DNA of 64,000 bases from Bubalus kerabau (GCF_029407905.1 NC_073628.1:42863501-42927500); one strand, 5' to 3'; numbered from the stretch's first letter, positions 24,552-37,921 are shown. Notes: a model not told the origin generated them from the sequence alone. A program made the numbers and translations.

Positions 24552-26144
24552 CTTTGACAAGACAAGGGATGCTGTTATCTCCATTGAAAAAATTTAAATA
24601 CTTGCCTACCTTAAGTTAACATAAACCAGTAGCTGATTATTTAAAACAGTAATCTTTCCACTAGAGGATAGATGAAGACATATACATATTTTCTCTGAAT
24701 TCTCTTTCTGTTCATTCTACATGGTTCAAGTCTTGTCATCACCTACTCCAATTATTCTAAAATTCACACATTTCTCTTTAGCCCTCACAAACCTAATTTC
24801 TAGTACAGACAGTAACCACTTCTTATCTGGTATGTATATTCTGCGCATTGGCATCCTCATTTTCATTCTGACTGCAATAAACTGAAGTTGACAGGGTATA
24901 CAGAAGGAATCATAATATTCAACCCAAGTTCACAAGAAACAGGTTTCAAGATTTTTGGTATTCCCATTTCAAAATGCCTTAACTACTGTAAGCCTTCATT
25001 TATATGCAAGGTTAAAAAGCCAAGGTTTCGGCCCCAGAGATGTAATCATTACTAATTCTAAATAATAGGAGAGCAAGTAAACTATGTTTATAAAGGGCCT
25101 CAAAAGCTACAACACCTTCTTGGTTGGTCACTGGCTAAGTTAGGAAAACCTAACTGATCAGGAAAATAAAAGAAAAAGCATTTTTAGGTTAAGTCTACAA
25201 GCACAAAGATAAGAAGCAGCTTAAGCTACTCTTAAAATCGTTTCCACCTCCTGATAGGAAGAAGCGGTTTTCTTTCTGCAATCAGTCAAGGAGTGTCTCA
25301 GCCTTCTGAGCTGCTTTATAAATACCTTTCTAACTTAGCTGCCAGTTGCAACTCTATAATTCATTTCTTTTTCTATAACTAACTTTTAAGTCAATACTTA
25401 TCCTTCTTGTTTACTGCCACTCAGCTATGTTCATGCAGTGTTTCTGGGATGTGCTACCCAAGTCACCTGAAAATAATGCCTTTGTCCACTCCACGTCACC
25501 AATTCGAAACAACCTTTTGCAAGAGTATGAAAAACAAAAATAAAGGAGGGTTTATCCTATACCAAATCTAAAACCTCATACTAAACTAACACCTAACACT
25601 AATTCCAAACCTGCTAACTAATATACAACTATACAGTTCTGTGAAGAAAAGTTATAAAAGTTAATGTTGAGAAAAGAAAAATAAAAAAGGAAATACTGCC
25701 TGTTAAACCTTAACTTCTCAGTGATTATTAAAGAGCTGGTTTTACTTCTAAAAACAAATGTACAAATGGGAATAAGGATAATGTGATTGTATCTCCCAGA
25801 TTTGAAAACAGAAGATAATGTCTTTCATGTAAAGAACAAGCCAGATCTTCAAAAGATCAAATGCAGCTATCCTGTAACCCTCTTGGATATTCAGTTCTTA
25901 AAAACAAATTCATGTAGAGCAATCCATTCAATTTTGTATTTATCTTCACAGTGGCCTTATAAATCAAAACTAGACCAACTTCTCAGTATCTCACCTGAAA
26001 CAAAGCTAGGAACTACAATTAGTGAGATGTTTTGTTTTCTACTCTCCTGATAAAAATGGTACACACTTCCAAAATCTTGCCCCTCCCTTTTCAAAACTGC
26101 TATGTGAAGATAGGCAAACTGCACTTAAAAAGGTACAATAAATA

Positions 26145-26205
26145 CTGTTGTTGTTGTTCAGTCACCCAGTCATATCCAACTCTTTGTGACCCCATGGATG
26201 GCAGC
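26145..26205 (-). mobile_element. 61-bp BovB 3'-end insertion with TSD
   Basis: CTGTTGTTGTTGTTCAGTCA to CCATGGATGGCAGC is the BovB terminus with a TTG-repeat tail. It is flanked by the perfect 10-bp repeat ACAATAAATA (26135-26144 and 26206-26215). Confidence 0.92.
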
Positions 26206-26400
26206 ACAATAAATATTACAAGTTTCCTAATATAATTTAGATTGTATACAACTAAGGATTATTCTAAATGATACCAATAAGTTGCTTAAAGTCACAAAAG
26301 GTGAAAATATTGCCAAAAATAAAGATAGCTCATGCTGTATTTGTAAAGTTAGCTCAAGACTAACTATACATACATGTACCTGCAAATAACAGCAAACCTT

Positions 26401-26503
26401 GTTTTTTTTTTTTTTGGTTGATCCCTGACCAGGGATTGAACCCGGGTCCTCAGCAATTAGTGTGCAGAGTCCTAACCTCACAGCCAGGAAACTCCCTGAT
26501 CTT
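26401..26503 (-). mobile_element. CHR-type tRNA SINE fragment
   Basis: A T-run (tail in reverse) is followed by GGGATTGAACCCGGGTCCTC, a B-box-like block, and CAGGAAACTCCCTGATC. It is the tRNA-related part only. Confidence 0.75.
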
Positions 26504-27154
26504 CTCTTAGTGGTGGTCCCAAGTACACAGATGGTTGCAGACCAAAAAAGAGTAAGCAGCTACAATCACAAAAATGGATGCAGTGTTGGCCTAATACAAG
26601 TTCCAAGATGCAACCTCCATCCACAATATATATTCACAGTATACATATACTTCAAGAAATAGTTTCTCCATCACACAAAGAATCTTTGAAACAAAAATAA
26701 TGCTTAGATTTCTATAGTTCTATGAAATAAAAATAAGGGATAAAAATAAGGTTTAAGGCATTAATTCACAAATTCATCACTTAACCAAATAATTTTAAAT
26801 TACTGTGCAAATGAACACATGGTGATAGATTAGTGATGCATCATTATATACCATCAACTGAACTCCCATTATACCCAACAGCCAACAAAAGCAAGATAAA
26901 TAGCCAGTGTACAGCATTTAGTCTGTAGTTAAGGGACCACACCATTACCCCTTTTCAGGTATCAAGTACATAATCCTAGCATGAACACTATGAACTTATC
27001 AAGTGAACCAACTCACTCAAGATCAAGATCATATCTCAATATTTGCAATAAAGATGAATTCTGTCCAAGAACTTCACATTTAAAATATAAAACAAAAAAA
27101 CTGCTGACTAGATAGCTCATTCACCAGCCCAGCATAGTAAGTTCGTTATCTTCA

Positions 27155-27410
27155 TCAAAGATTTATTAAATATTTACTAAGCTATTATTCGGAGAAGGCA
27201 ATGGCAACCCACTCGTGTTCTTGCCTGGAGAATCCCGGGGACGGCGGAGCCTGGTGGGCTGCTGTCTCTGGGGTCACACAGAGTCGGAGACGACTGAAGC
27301 GACTTAGCAGCAGCAGCAGCAAGCTATTATTATAGACCAGGCATTATATTCTGGGTATTGGGGATACCAAGATGAACAAAGCAAAAATCCCTGTTTTCAG
27401 AAAAAATAAA
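27155..27410 (-). mobile_element. L2 3' end, split by Bov-A2
   Basis: AAAGATTTATTAAATATTTACT before the SINE and GACCAGGCATTATATTCTGG, TGAACAAAGCAAAAATCCCTG after it are L2 in reverse complement. Confidence 0.7.
27190..27320 (+). mobile_element. Bov-A2-type SINE, single unit
   Basis: It starts CGGAGAAGGCAATGGCAACC and ends TTAGCAGCAGCAGCAGC, with the perfect 11-bp repeat AAGCTATTATT at 27179-27189 and 27321-27331. It sits inside an L2 fragment. Confidence 0.94.
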
Positions 27411-28756
27411 CAGGCACAAGATGCTTTGAGAATTTAAAATAAAAAGAAGACAAAAACCAGAAAAAAGAAAAATGCCTCTGGAGATGGACAGAGGAGCAAT
27501 TTGATTACAATTGCTACTTGCACCCAAAGGGAACAAACAGGAAAGGGTGAAACATCTTGTGTCAACCTGACTGAAAACTCCGAAAAGCAGGCATTTGCAA
27601 CACGGGTGGGAAGGCTTATAAAGGAAGTCTTTTATTATCAAGTATTTTAACATTGTACAGAATTCACATATTTTTAATAAAAGAAAATTCACATTTTTCT
27701 TGGCCATTTTCTCCTAAAACAAAATCACAGAAAACAAAGCTATACCCCCACTCCCAATGACAGTAAAATATGCAAGTTAAAATTGTTTTTCAAATAAAGA
27801 TAATATATATCAGAAGATGAGATACTGTAATGGAGAATGAAGCAAAGCTCATAGTGAAACTCCTTAATCTTAATTTCCAAAGCACCAAGCCAAGAACAAA
27901 AAAGCTAAAGGGGAAAAAAAAAAAAAAGCTAAAGGGGCCCAAATACAGCATCACAGAGTAGAGAGCAGGGAGGTAATTTAGAAAACAAGTAATTTAATGA
28001 GAAAGGGATTTTCCTAAGGTCATATGGAGCTGGGGCCAGGACACCACATTCCAGTTCAGGGCTTGTTCCTTTATAAGAAGTTGCTGTTTCCAAATATAAT
28101 CTTACATATTTACAGAAATTATATTTCTCAAGGAAAGGCCTTCTCCTATTTCCAATTCCCTCTAAGTTCTCTGTGAGCTACAGATTGTCCAGATTGCCTC
28201 ACTTCACCCAAGGTTCTTCACTGCCATTTAAGTGTTCATTTTATTCCCTATTTCCTTCTATTACAGTAATATTTCTCATTATGTATCTGTACAATAGAGC
28301 TAATAAAACTACCTACTCAACAGGCTTTTTTTTAAGTCAACCGTGTTAATGCACGTCAACTGGTTAAGAAAGGATTCTTTAAATCTGAGCTATTATTTCC
28401 AATAAATGATCTGATCAGATTTTGTGTAATAATGAAGACTGAAAAGGTTCCTTAAGCGTCAATAAAATATCTTCAGATCAAAATTAGGAATGTATTACTA
28501 CTGTTTAGAAGATTTCTTCAATAATTCATTCCTGGGCAATCTATAGACTCAGAAATCCTCCAAACTTAGATACCGCCACTATGATGCCATTTTTAATAAT
28601 CAAGTTAACATGAAATGCTAAAGGCAGTAAAATCTCATTCTCAGCTTATAGATCAGCAAAACTTGCATTCCCTATTTTAACACTGGCAGCAGAAAATATA
28701 GTACAGCTTTGAAAATCGGCTTTAACTAGGGTCCAACTTTACCTACAGTAGCCAAA

Positions 28757-28976
28757 AGTGAAAGAAAGAAAGTGAGGTCGCTCAGTCATGTCTGACTCTT
28801 TGCGACCCCGTGGACTGTAGGCCGCCAGGCTCCTCTGTCCATGGGATTCTCCAGGCAAGAATACTGGAGTGGGTTGCCATGCCCTCCTCCAGGGGATCTT
28901 CCCCACCCAGGGATCAAACCCGGGTCTCCTGCATTGCAGGCAGACGCTTTATCCTCTGAGCCACCAGCGAAGCCAG
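28757..28976 (-). mobile_element. Bov-tA SINE
   Basis: The 3' tail (GAAAGAAAGAAAGTGAG) lies at the left, the Bov-A body in the middle, and the tRNA head at the right (GGGATCAAACCCGGGTCTCC, CTGAGCCACCAGCGAAGCC). Confidence 0.93.
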
Positions 28977-29059
28977 GAAATGAGAAATATCTAAAGGTCA
29001 CAGGATTAAAATCCATATTCCCTCCACAATCTCATCCCAGACAGTTGTTCCAACTATAC

Positions 29060-29420
29060 TTCCCCTTAGGCCTGACCTGTCCTTCCTCTGGCTTCAAAGC
29101 AGCCCATTTATCATCTACAAGGAAGGTAGATTCCTGTTTACCATCTAGATTCCTTTGTTTCCCAAACACAGTTCCAGCTTTGCTACCTACAAAGTTTGCT
29201 CATGCTCTTTCCTCCACCTGAAATGCCTACCCCTCCTAATTACCATTTAAGGTCCATTTCTCCTCCTTTATCAAAAGCAGTTATCTCTCTCCCCTCTAAT
29301 TTTCAATGACATCCATTCTGAGCTTATCTTACACTGTTGCCCCATAATGTAACCATCTGTATATGTCATCTTCCTTACTAGACTGAAGACATGATCAAAC
29401 AAATAATTTCACTTTTAGAT
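29060..29420 (+). mobile_element. L2-like fragment
   Basis: The decayed order CATGCTCTTTCCTCCACCTG, then CATTTAAGGTCCATTTCTCC, GTTGCCCCATAATGTAACC and TAGACTGAAGACATGATC resembles the L2 3' region. Weak but ordered. Confidence 0.5.
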
Positions 29421-29999
29421 TTCTCAATAATCTCAACACAGTAGCTTGTTTGTACTAGTAGACAACATGTAATTGCTAATGAGTATTAATTTCCATTAGA
29501 CTAATAAAGTCTTGTTCCGGAGAAACTGACCTTTAAAAAGCTAAAGAAACTAATAATGTATCCTATGTAACAAATTGCTATCAATTGTTAAATCACATAA
29601 ATCAAACATGCCCCCAAGAATCTTAGCAAACTTTTCCTATTCACACTGACTGTCATCGGATAATAAGATAGTTTGTGTTTAAGTTCATTCATAAAGTTGA
29701 AACAAAAAAACTTCTACCTGCAGACAAGCCCACAAAAGTCATTCAATCAGTGTACCTGGTTCTATTCATTCAGCAACCCAAACGACCACATATAACAACA
29801 TTCAGTACTTCTGCAGTTCTCTAACACTGGCATGGAAAACTGGGAGAGCAGCTAACAGGAGGAAAGGGAGTCTAAAATGAAGATCTGGACAGAAGAGACC
29901 AGAGTTTATCAAGGTAACTCCTATCTGTTTCAAGACACTTTAAGGGCTCTCTCTCCAACCTCATCACCCCCCATTCTCATTAACAGTTTACATTCCACC

Positions 30000-30345
30000 A
30001 TATGACACTCACTACTCACAGTTTTCACCAAACACACCAAAATGCTCTTTCTTGCCTTTCTGTCACTGCATGTGCTAATCTATTTAGAAGGAATTTCTCT
30101 GTCTGTCTGGCAAATCTCTGTTCATCCTTAAAATACCTGTTACCTCGTCTACGAAGCTGTCACTAACTCCTTCAAAATTAATTACTCCATCCCATATTCT
30201 GATACTTTATGTAAATAATATTACGCATTTATCTCAATGTATTAGTTATTTGTTTACACATTTTCACCATTAGCTCTCATGTTCCTTTTAGGGTAATGAC
30301 CAAGTGTCATTCATTTTTCCAATATTTCCTAGACTTCAATCACTT
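30000..30345 (+). mobile_element. L2-like fragment
   Basis: CTTTCTTGCCTTTCTGTCAC, GTTCATCCTTAAAATACC, TGTCACTAACTCCTTC and GCTCTCATGTTCCTTTTAGG keep the L2 3' order. Diverged. Confidence 0.5.
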
Positions 30346-31739
30346 TTCCTTACCACTCCACCCACTTAATGCTTCTTTCTAACCAGGGTTTTTGCTGGCC
30401 CTGTGCAACTCAAAAGAACTCAATCTCTGAACCTTCACCCCATAGTCTTGCTCATAGAACAAGCAAAAGATCCTAATATAGTTTACTAGATAATTTTACT
30501 AAAATATATGAAATTTTTTGAAAAATTTGCTCTTATAATTATTTTTCCATTCAAGGCCTTCTCCAAGAAACATAAAGTCAAACAAAATGCTCAGTTCTTG
30601 AGTCTGTGGGTACACAAATGAATTAAGATTTATCTACATTATACTTTCCCAAAAATTAATTTGGATTTCAAGGAGTCAATCAAGGTCAACATCCAGTTCA
30701 TTCACTATATAGCCTTTTAAAGTCATATATTTCATTTCTAACTATCTTCCTTTGCACTTTACATGTTCTGCCAATGTCTTACAACAACACACACAAGCAG
30801 GCAGCAAGTAAAGCATTCATAGCATTCTGCGGTCAAGTGAACCACTGCAGATAACACCAAGTCTAAAGTCAAAGACTGCCAGGAATACACTTACAACAAT
30901 CATACATTAGCAAATAAAATTCATAATAGGGAAAAAAAAAAAGCATAAGAAACATTTGAAGTCAAATATACCAATATTAAGTAGGTCCTGGAATAAATAT
31001 TTTAAGTGTGTCAAACTACCCTAATTTTATATAATCTAACTCCGGAAGTCTACTTCTTAACGTCCATAATTCCTCATGTTTTCAAACCGTAAAGAATAAA
31101 AAGTAGCTTCATTATGAAAACAGAAAAAAGGTGAACCAAACAACTACTACTCATAGTGAAGACATTACCCCTACAACAATCTTTCTCTTCCTTCATAGAA
31201 AAAAACCTAAAACATTGTTTGGTAGCACATTAGCAATCCCCCAAGAAAATTTTATCCCTCCTTCCTTGTTTAAGCATCTTTTCATTACAAACTTGCTATA
31301 TGCTCTATTTAGCACAGTAAAGAAGACAAGCAATTATAAACGCTTATAATTATAGAAGCTATAGAGCGTTGTATCACATGAAAAGTGTCATTATGGGGAA
31401 GTGTAAGATATTATGGAATCATACACACCATTCTGTGTCAACAAAAGTAACTGCTTATTGATCCTCATCCAACTATGTGTTATCTCTTCACACATTTAAA
31501 CCACCCTGAAAACGTTAAAAAAAAAAAAAAAAAAAAAGTTTGTTGGATTAGATTAAGTGCTCTACCCAATTAAAAATGTTTGACATGAATTTTCCACAGT
31601 CAATGAATTATACCAGTACTGGAGAATGCCATTAAGGAAAATTTTTTGTCCCTCATTAGTCTCTACTTCTATGTCACACAGAAGAAACAGAGTTGTACCC
31701 CATGTCAACCTCAAAAGAAGGGGAAAAACTCAAATATCC

Positions 31740-33365
31740 TCCATTTTCCTTACTATCACCTTGCCGCCACACACCATATATAAAAATTAACTCAAAACTG
31801 ATCAAACCTAAAAGAGCTAAAAAACATAAAATTCTCAGGAGTAGTTAGAGCCTAAATCTGCATAACCTTGGACTAGACAACGGTTTCGTAAGATAAAATA
31901 GCAAAAGCACAAATAACAGAAAATACAAAAAACTGAACTTCAAAATTAAAAAGGTTTGCACATCATTTATAAAAATATTATGAATCACTATACTGCATAC
32001 CTGAAACTAATAAAATATTGTAAATCAACTATACTTCAATTTTTAAAAGGGCAGGGTGTAGAGGGGTTACTATCAAAAAAGTAGAAAGGTAAAATGCAGG
32101 ATGGGAAAAAACAGTCATAGAAGTCACATAAGGACCTACTCTCCAGAATACCAAAGAACTCTTCTGGGCTTCCAAATAAAGAGCCAAATTTCAAATGAGC
32201 AATGGATCTGAATAGACATATTTTCAAAAATATACAAATGGACAGTAAGCTCAACATCATTAAAAAGATGTTTAACATCACTAGTCATTTGGAAAATGTC
32301 AAGCAAAATTATTACCAGCTTCCCTAATAGCTCAGTTGGTAAAGAATCCACCTTCCATGCAGGAGACCCAGGTTTGATTCCTGGGTCAGAAAGATCCACT
32401 GGAGAAGGGATAGGCTACCCACTCCAGTATTCTCGGGCTTCCCTTGTGGCTCAGCTGGTAAAGAATCTGCCAACAATGTGGGAGACCTGGGTTCAATCCC
32501 TGGGTTGGGAAGATCCCCTGGAGAAGGGAAAGGCTACCCACTCCAGTATTCTGGCCTGGAGAATTCCAACGACTGTATAGTCCACGGGATCACAAAGAGT
32601 CGGACACAACTGAGCAACTTTCACTTCACTTCAAGCAAAATCATTATACACACATAAACACACGTATGTATGTATTTAACTAGGATGACTGCAATGAAAA
32701 AAATTTAATTAAATTTTAAATACCCTGAAAATAATAAGTGTTAGAAAGTATACAGAGAAACTGAAACCTTTATACGTTGCTCTTGGGAATATAAAATGGT
32801 ACAGCTGCTGTGGAAAACAACCCGGTAAACCCTCCAAAAGTTAAACATTTAACTATTAGAAATTCTTCTCTTTGGTACATACCCAAGAGAACTGAAAACA
32901 CATGTTAACACAAACATTTTTATACAGATGTTCATAGCAATACTATCCTTGGTGGATTTAAAGGGGTAAACAACCCAAATGTCCATCAATGGACGAAAGA
33001 ACAAAATGTGGTCTATCCATAAAGGGAATATTATTAGGGGTTCTAGAAAGAATGAAGTATTGTTACATGCTACAACATCCACAAACCTGGAAAGTTTTAT
33101 GCTAAGTGAAAGAAACCAGACATGAAAGGCCAAGAATTGTATGATTCTGTTTATATGAAATGTCCAGATTAGGAAAATCCATAGATAGAAAGCAGATTAC
33201 TGGTTGCCAGTGAAAGAGGGTGGCGAGATTGGGGAGCTGACTGCGAACAGATAGCTATTTTCTTTTTGGGGTGTAGAAAATGTTCTGGAATTAGATAGTG
33301 GTAAAGGTCACACACAACATTGTGAATATTTGATGTTATGTGAACTACATCTCAATTTAAAACTT
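31740..33365 (+). mobile_element. L1 ORF2 C-terminus and 3' UTR (old)
   Basis: Recognisable ordered L1 blocks: CAAAGAACTCTTCTGGGC, CTGAATAGACATATTTTC, GTCCATCAATGGACGAAAG, ATGCTAAGTGAAAGAAACC, and the terminal TGTGAACTACATCTCAATTT. It is interrupted at 31980-32048 by another L1-tail-like piece and at 32316-32631 by a tandem Bov-tA. No intact frame. Confidence 0.8.
32316..32631 (+). mobile_element. Tandem (partial plus full) Bov-tA
   Basis: A first Bov-tA head and half body (32316-32432, ending at ACTCCAGTATTCTC) is followed directly by a second full unit starting GGGCTTCCCTTGTGGCTCAG and ending at about 32631. An outer repeat, CAAGCAAAAT, flanks the pair (32300-32309 and 32632-32641), so the pair appears to have inserted as one unit. 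Confidence 0.88.
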
Positions 33366-33371
33366 GCATAC

Positions 33372-33475
33372 AAGAGATGTCCCTGGCAGTCTAGTGGTTA
33401 AGACTCCCAACTTCCACTGCAGGGCGAGCAGGTTTGACAGCTGGTTGGAAAACTAAAATACCACATGCCGTGAGG
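33372..33475 (+). mobile_element. CHR-type tRNA SINE fragment
   Basis: GTCCCTGGCAGTCTAGTGGT, CCACTGCAGGGCGAGCAG and ACCACATGCCGTGAGG match the CHR head and short body. Confidence 0.75.
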
Positions 33476-33777
33476 TAAAGTACTTCCCAAAAATTTTGCG
33501 TAAAAGAATCCCTTTGCCTCACAATCCCCCTTTTCACAATAGCTCTGTATGACTTAAATGACAAAATCTCAAATTGTTCAATACCGTGCATGAAATCAAA
33601 TTTCTGTAAAGAATTGTTTCAAATACAACAAAAAGGTCTGCAAACCCTTTCCAGAGTGAATATCACTGTAATTACTTTTGGTATATACATGAACTAAAGT
33701 AAGGTTTCTGCATAGGAGATGTATTTAAAATGTTACTTCTGTATTTCTCAAGCTTTCACAAGATAACGAACTCTATT

Positions 33778-34179
33778 CAGTTCAGTTCAGTTCAGTCGCT
33801 CAGTTGTGTCCGACTCTTTGCAACCCCATGAATCGCAGCACGCCAGGCCTGTCCATCACCAACTCCCAGAGTTCACCCAAACTCATGTCCATCGAGTAAG
33901 CGATGTGCTATCCAGCCATCTCATTCTCTGTCGTCCCCTTCTCCTCCTGCCCCCAATCCCTCCCAGCATCAGTCTTTTCCAATGAGTCAACTCTTCGCAT
34001 GAGGTGGCCAAAGCATTGGAGTTTCAGCTTCAGCATCAGTCCTTCCAATGAACACCCAGGACTGATCTTTAGAATAGACTGGTTGGATCTCCTTGCAGTC
34101 CAAGGGACTCTCAAGAGTCTTCTCCAACATCACAGTTCAAAAGCATCAATTCTTCGGCACTCAGCTTTCTTCACAGTCC
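33778..34179 (-). mobile_element. BovB LINE, 3' end only
   Basis: A (TTCAG)n-like tail is followed by TCGCTCAGTTGTGTCCGAC and the ORF2 C-terminus in reverse. It is flanked by the perfect 9-bp repeat AACTCTATT (33769-33777 and 34180-34188). The C-terminal reading is frameshifted. Confidence 0.95.
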
Positions 34180-34340
34180 AACTCTATTACCAGCACATAA
34201 AAATCTTAATACACACATACACACCATGACGCTTTTTCTTAGAGCTTATAAATCACATAGGAGACCTATAAAGACCTATAATTAGCAGAAAAATGTATTG
34301 GGTAGGTTGAACTTGTTGGATGAACCAATACATTAAAATG

Positions 34341-34548
34341 GGGCTTCCCTGGTGGCTCAGTAGTAAAGAATCCTCCTACCAATGTAGGAGATTCAGGTTC
34401 AATCCCTGGGTTGGGAAGATGCTATGGAGAAGGGAATGGCAGCCCACACTAGTATTCTTGCCTGGAAAATCCCACGGACAGAGGAGCCTGGAGGGCTACA
34501 GTCCATGGGGTTACGAAAGAGTCGGATAGGACTGAGCGACTAAACCAC
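34341..34548 (+). mobile_element. Bov-tA SINE
   Basis: It starts GGGCTTCCCTGGTGGCTCAG and ends ACTGAGCGACTAAACC. An imperfect flanking repeat is visible (ATACATTAAAAT / ATACGTTAAAAT). Confidence 0.93.
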
Positions 34549-36651
34549 CACCATACGTTAAAATACAGCAACTAAGTAGACCCTATGAAATCACTTGTAA
34601 GGTACACCTGCTCTCTTTAAGTGAGGATAGAAATTTGGAAAGTACTTCAATCACTACCTGGAAAAAATTTCCCTTGAGTAAATCAGGGCCCCTAGCAAGC
34701 TTTCAAGTACCAAGTTTATGACTATAAATACCAGCACCGTTTCAGAAATCACTCCTGGAATTCCAAGCATTCAGAGAAGACTTTCAGCAATTCGTACCAG
34801 CCCCTGGAACCAACCGACTGACGATCTAGATTTAGTGGTCCTACTATTACGGCCATCACTATTACCACTCCAACCTCCATTCTAAAGCAGTCATCTCTTT
34901 CGCATTCTGACATTATCTATTTAAGGTGTACTGCAACCTTTCCTATATCTAAAGTGAAGTTGTGGTACAGTTATATACAGGAAGCAGCCTCCACAGATTA
35001 TAATGTGATCAGCACCTCCTGGAGCTGTACAAGGAAGCAACTCTGATACATATTTCAAATATAATTCTTAAAATTAATTTCTTCTTTTAAGACCACATCC
35101 TCAAAGTCATGCATTTTAAAAGAGCTTTCAAACTGAGTAGCTGTAACCATGAAATTTTTTTCTTTACTATACCACCACTTTGGGAAAATCACAAAATATT
35201 GAAACAAAACTAAACCTCAATTCCTCATGGGTCCCATGAAATACAGCAATTTGATATGTTTTTTATCAATGCTACTGAACGACTTTATATATAATTTTGT
35301 AACCAAGTGATTATCATTCACTGGAACTAAGATAATGCCCAAAAAAACATTGTTAAAATATCTACTGGAATAGATCTCGATGCTACTATGTCCATAAGTG
35401 GTTCATTCAATAGCCTGAGATGTTACAGGAGATGACGTGCATTCAGCGTGCATTCAGTATTTAATGAGTACCCAAAGCACCACTGATTAGGTACTGTGAG
35501 AAGAGATATACAACAGTACAAAAAAGAACAGTTTCTATTCACAATTAAAATACGCATGAACCCAAAATATACAGAGAATCAGAATAACCAGGGGGAGTTG
35601 TTCAGTAGTGTCCTTATGAAAGAGGTGATTTAAAACATGAACTTTAACAAAAGCAAGTTAGTTTAAAGAAGGTTAAAGAGGAAGGATGGATCTGTTTTGA
35701 CACAGAGCGCAAAGATATTTTGTGTCCTAGGAATGGTATCTGCAAAGGATAGCTAACAGTTTGGGAGTCAAGAACTTACTTTGGCACAACTGGTACCCAA
35801 CCTGCTTAGCTGAAAAATAAACAGCTTAGCTATATTTAAAACAAAATACAACAAAACCAAAAAGTGAGGAAAAAGAGGATCGAGAGTGTCAACTAAAGAC
35901 GGACTTTATCAATGCCTTTTAGGAAAAATTACATTATTACTATTAGAAACTCTTTGCCCCAGTGCAGTCTCCTTTGAAAGTCACACATCACATTCTTTCC
36001 ACTCTACTCAACAGGATGACATAATCAAAGGATTATGTCACATCTCTTGCTCAGTCTTAACAATGACTGGGTCACTGTTACCCATCAAATCAAATGCAAA
36101 ATTACTCTGAGAATTCCAAGGACCACTTAAATCTAGCTTCTCAGTTTCTTTTCCTCCTATCTTAACATACACTCTTCCTTTAAGTTGCATTTTTTTTTCA
36201 GTCTCAGAACATTTACAATCTTAAAAATTAAGGACTCCAAAGAGCTTTTATGTGGTTTTTCTCTGATATTTACTGAGGGTTAGAATTTAAAACTCAGAAA
36301 TTTTTAAAGATTAATTCATTTTAAAATAATAGAACTCATGTTAACATTTTTCATAAAAAATAACTATTTTCCAAAACCAAAATTTAGAACAGCAGCACTG
36401 TTTCATAATTTTTCCAAAACTCTTTACTATCTGGCTTAATAAAAAACAGATTCTTCTATCTGCTACTACATTCAACTTGTTGCAATATCACATAGCCTCT
36501 GGGAAACTCCACTGTGCAATAGTGGAAGAATGAAAATGGGAAAGCTAAACAATGTCTCAGCATATGTATACAGTTTTGACCTCACAAATATGCTGAAAAG
36601 GTCTTGGGGACTCCCAGGAGGCAGAGGACCACACTGCAAAAAACACTGCAA

Positions 36652-36772
36652 GGGACTTCCCTTGCAGTCCAGTGGTTAAGACTCTGTGATTCCACATTAG
36701 GGGACATGGGTTTGATCCCTGGTTGGGAAACTTAAGATCCCACATGCATGGCCAGGAAAAAGAAAAACAATG
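36652..36772 (+). mobile_element. CHR-type tRNA SINE fragment
   Basis: GGACTTCCCTTGCAGTCCAG, then GTGGTTAAGACTCTG, GGGTTTGATCCCTGGTTGGG and GATCCCACATGCATGGCC. Confidence 0.8.
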
Positions 36773-36857
36773 CCTTGAGTAAATAAACATGGCTTATCCA
36801 TTTCCTGGAATAGAAAAGCATTACATAAAAAGTCGCACTAAGGTGAAACCCAGACCT

Positions 36858-37075
36858 GATGCCAGACCACCTGGGTTCAAATCCCAGTTCTATGCAACCT
36901 TGGGCAAATTACTAAACTCAATACCTTAGTTCCCTCTTCAGCAAAATGGTAATAATAATACAAACCTCTCTCACAAAATTGTTGAAAGGAATAAACAAGT
37001 TAATAAATACAAAGTGTTCAGTAATGTGCATGCCCAGCACAAAGTACGCACAAATAAACATTTGTTAAATAAACA
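36858..37075 (+). mobile_element. MIR SINE
   Basis: GACCACCTGGGTTCAAATCC, CTTGGGCAAATTACTAAAC and CAAAATGGTAATAATAATAC in order, ending in AAATAAACATTTGTTAAATA. Confidence 0.85.
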
Positions 37076-37289
37076 CAATCCAGGCATAAGCACAAAGCAC
37101 ATGCCTAGCTATGAGTACTGCTACTATATTCTAATGTAACTTCAAAACTCCTTGGTATTCTTATAATCTCGCAAACTACAATTCTGAAAGTAATTTTTAA
37201 CACAAAGGTTTAGGGTCATCAAAATACCCTTTTCAAGGAATATCATTAGTAAATTCTAACTGCCCACAAACAATTCTCCATGAAAAGAA

Positions 37290-37290
37290 C

Positions 37291-37339
<49 letters not shown>
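37290..37339 (+). repeat. (TA)n(CA)n microsatellite
   Basis: A short TA run passes into about twenty CA units. It is likely length-polymorphic. Confidence 0.97.
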
Positions 37340-37340
<1 letters not shown>

Positions 37341-37800
37341 GAATATACGAAATTCTAAAAGGTTAAATCCAAAACTTCAATTCTCTAGAGAAATATATAA
37401 AGCCATTCAACAGGGAACAAACATACTGAGACAGAACACAAAGTAACGGAAATGCCACTTCAGCCACCAAAAGAACAGGAAGAGCAAATAGTAAGACTTT
37501 ACTTTGAAAATCTAACCCTACTTCTCCTTGGTAGGGCTGTAACCTCTGGCCAAGACATCTTTATTTTTCTTACTTCTTTGATTTTAAGGGTGAAATCATG
37601 AAACTAGGCACTTTGACACTGAATGAAAAAAAAAAAAAAACACAGAACAAAAGAGATTTCCATGTATTACGAAGGTGAACTTTCACATTAAGTATTCTAA
37701 ATGATAACCAGAGTCAAAATAAACTATTTTATTTAAATTAAAGCAATTCTGACTATTTCAAATAAATTGTATTAAACAATTAATGTATTTTTAAAACATC

Positions 37801-37921
37801 TAGGGAATTCTCTGGCTATCCAGTGGTAAGGACTCCATGCTTCCACTGTAGGAGGTACAGGTTCAATCCCTGGTTGAGAAACTAAGATCTCACAAGCCTT
37901 CAGCACAGCCAAAAAACTAAA
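37801..37921 (+). mobile_element. CHR-type tRNA SINE fragment
   Basis: GGGAATTCTCTGGCTATCCA, GGTTCAATCCCTGGTTGAG and an ending near CAGCACAGCCAAAAAAC. Confidence 0.8.

Noticed and set aside
32340..32400. tRNA-like sequences (A and B box-like blocks) here and in all Bov-tA and CHR heads
   Set aside because: They are SINE heads derived from tRNA, joined to SINE bodies; no free-standing tRNA gene was seen.
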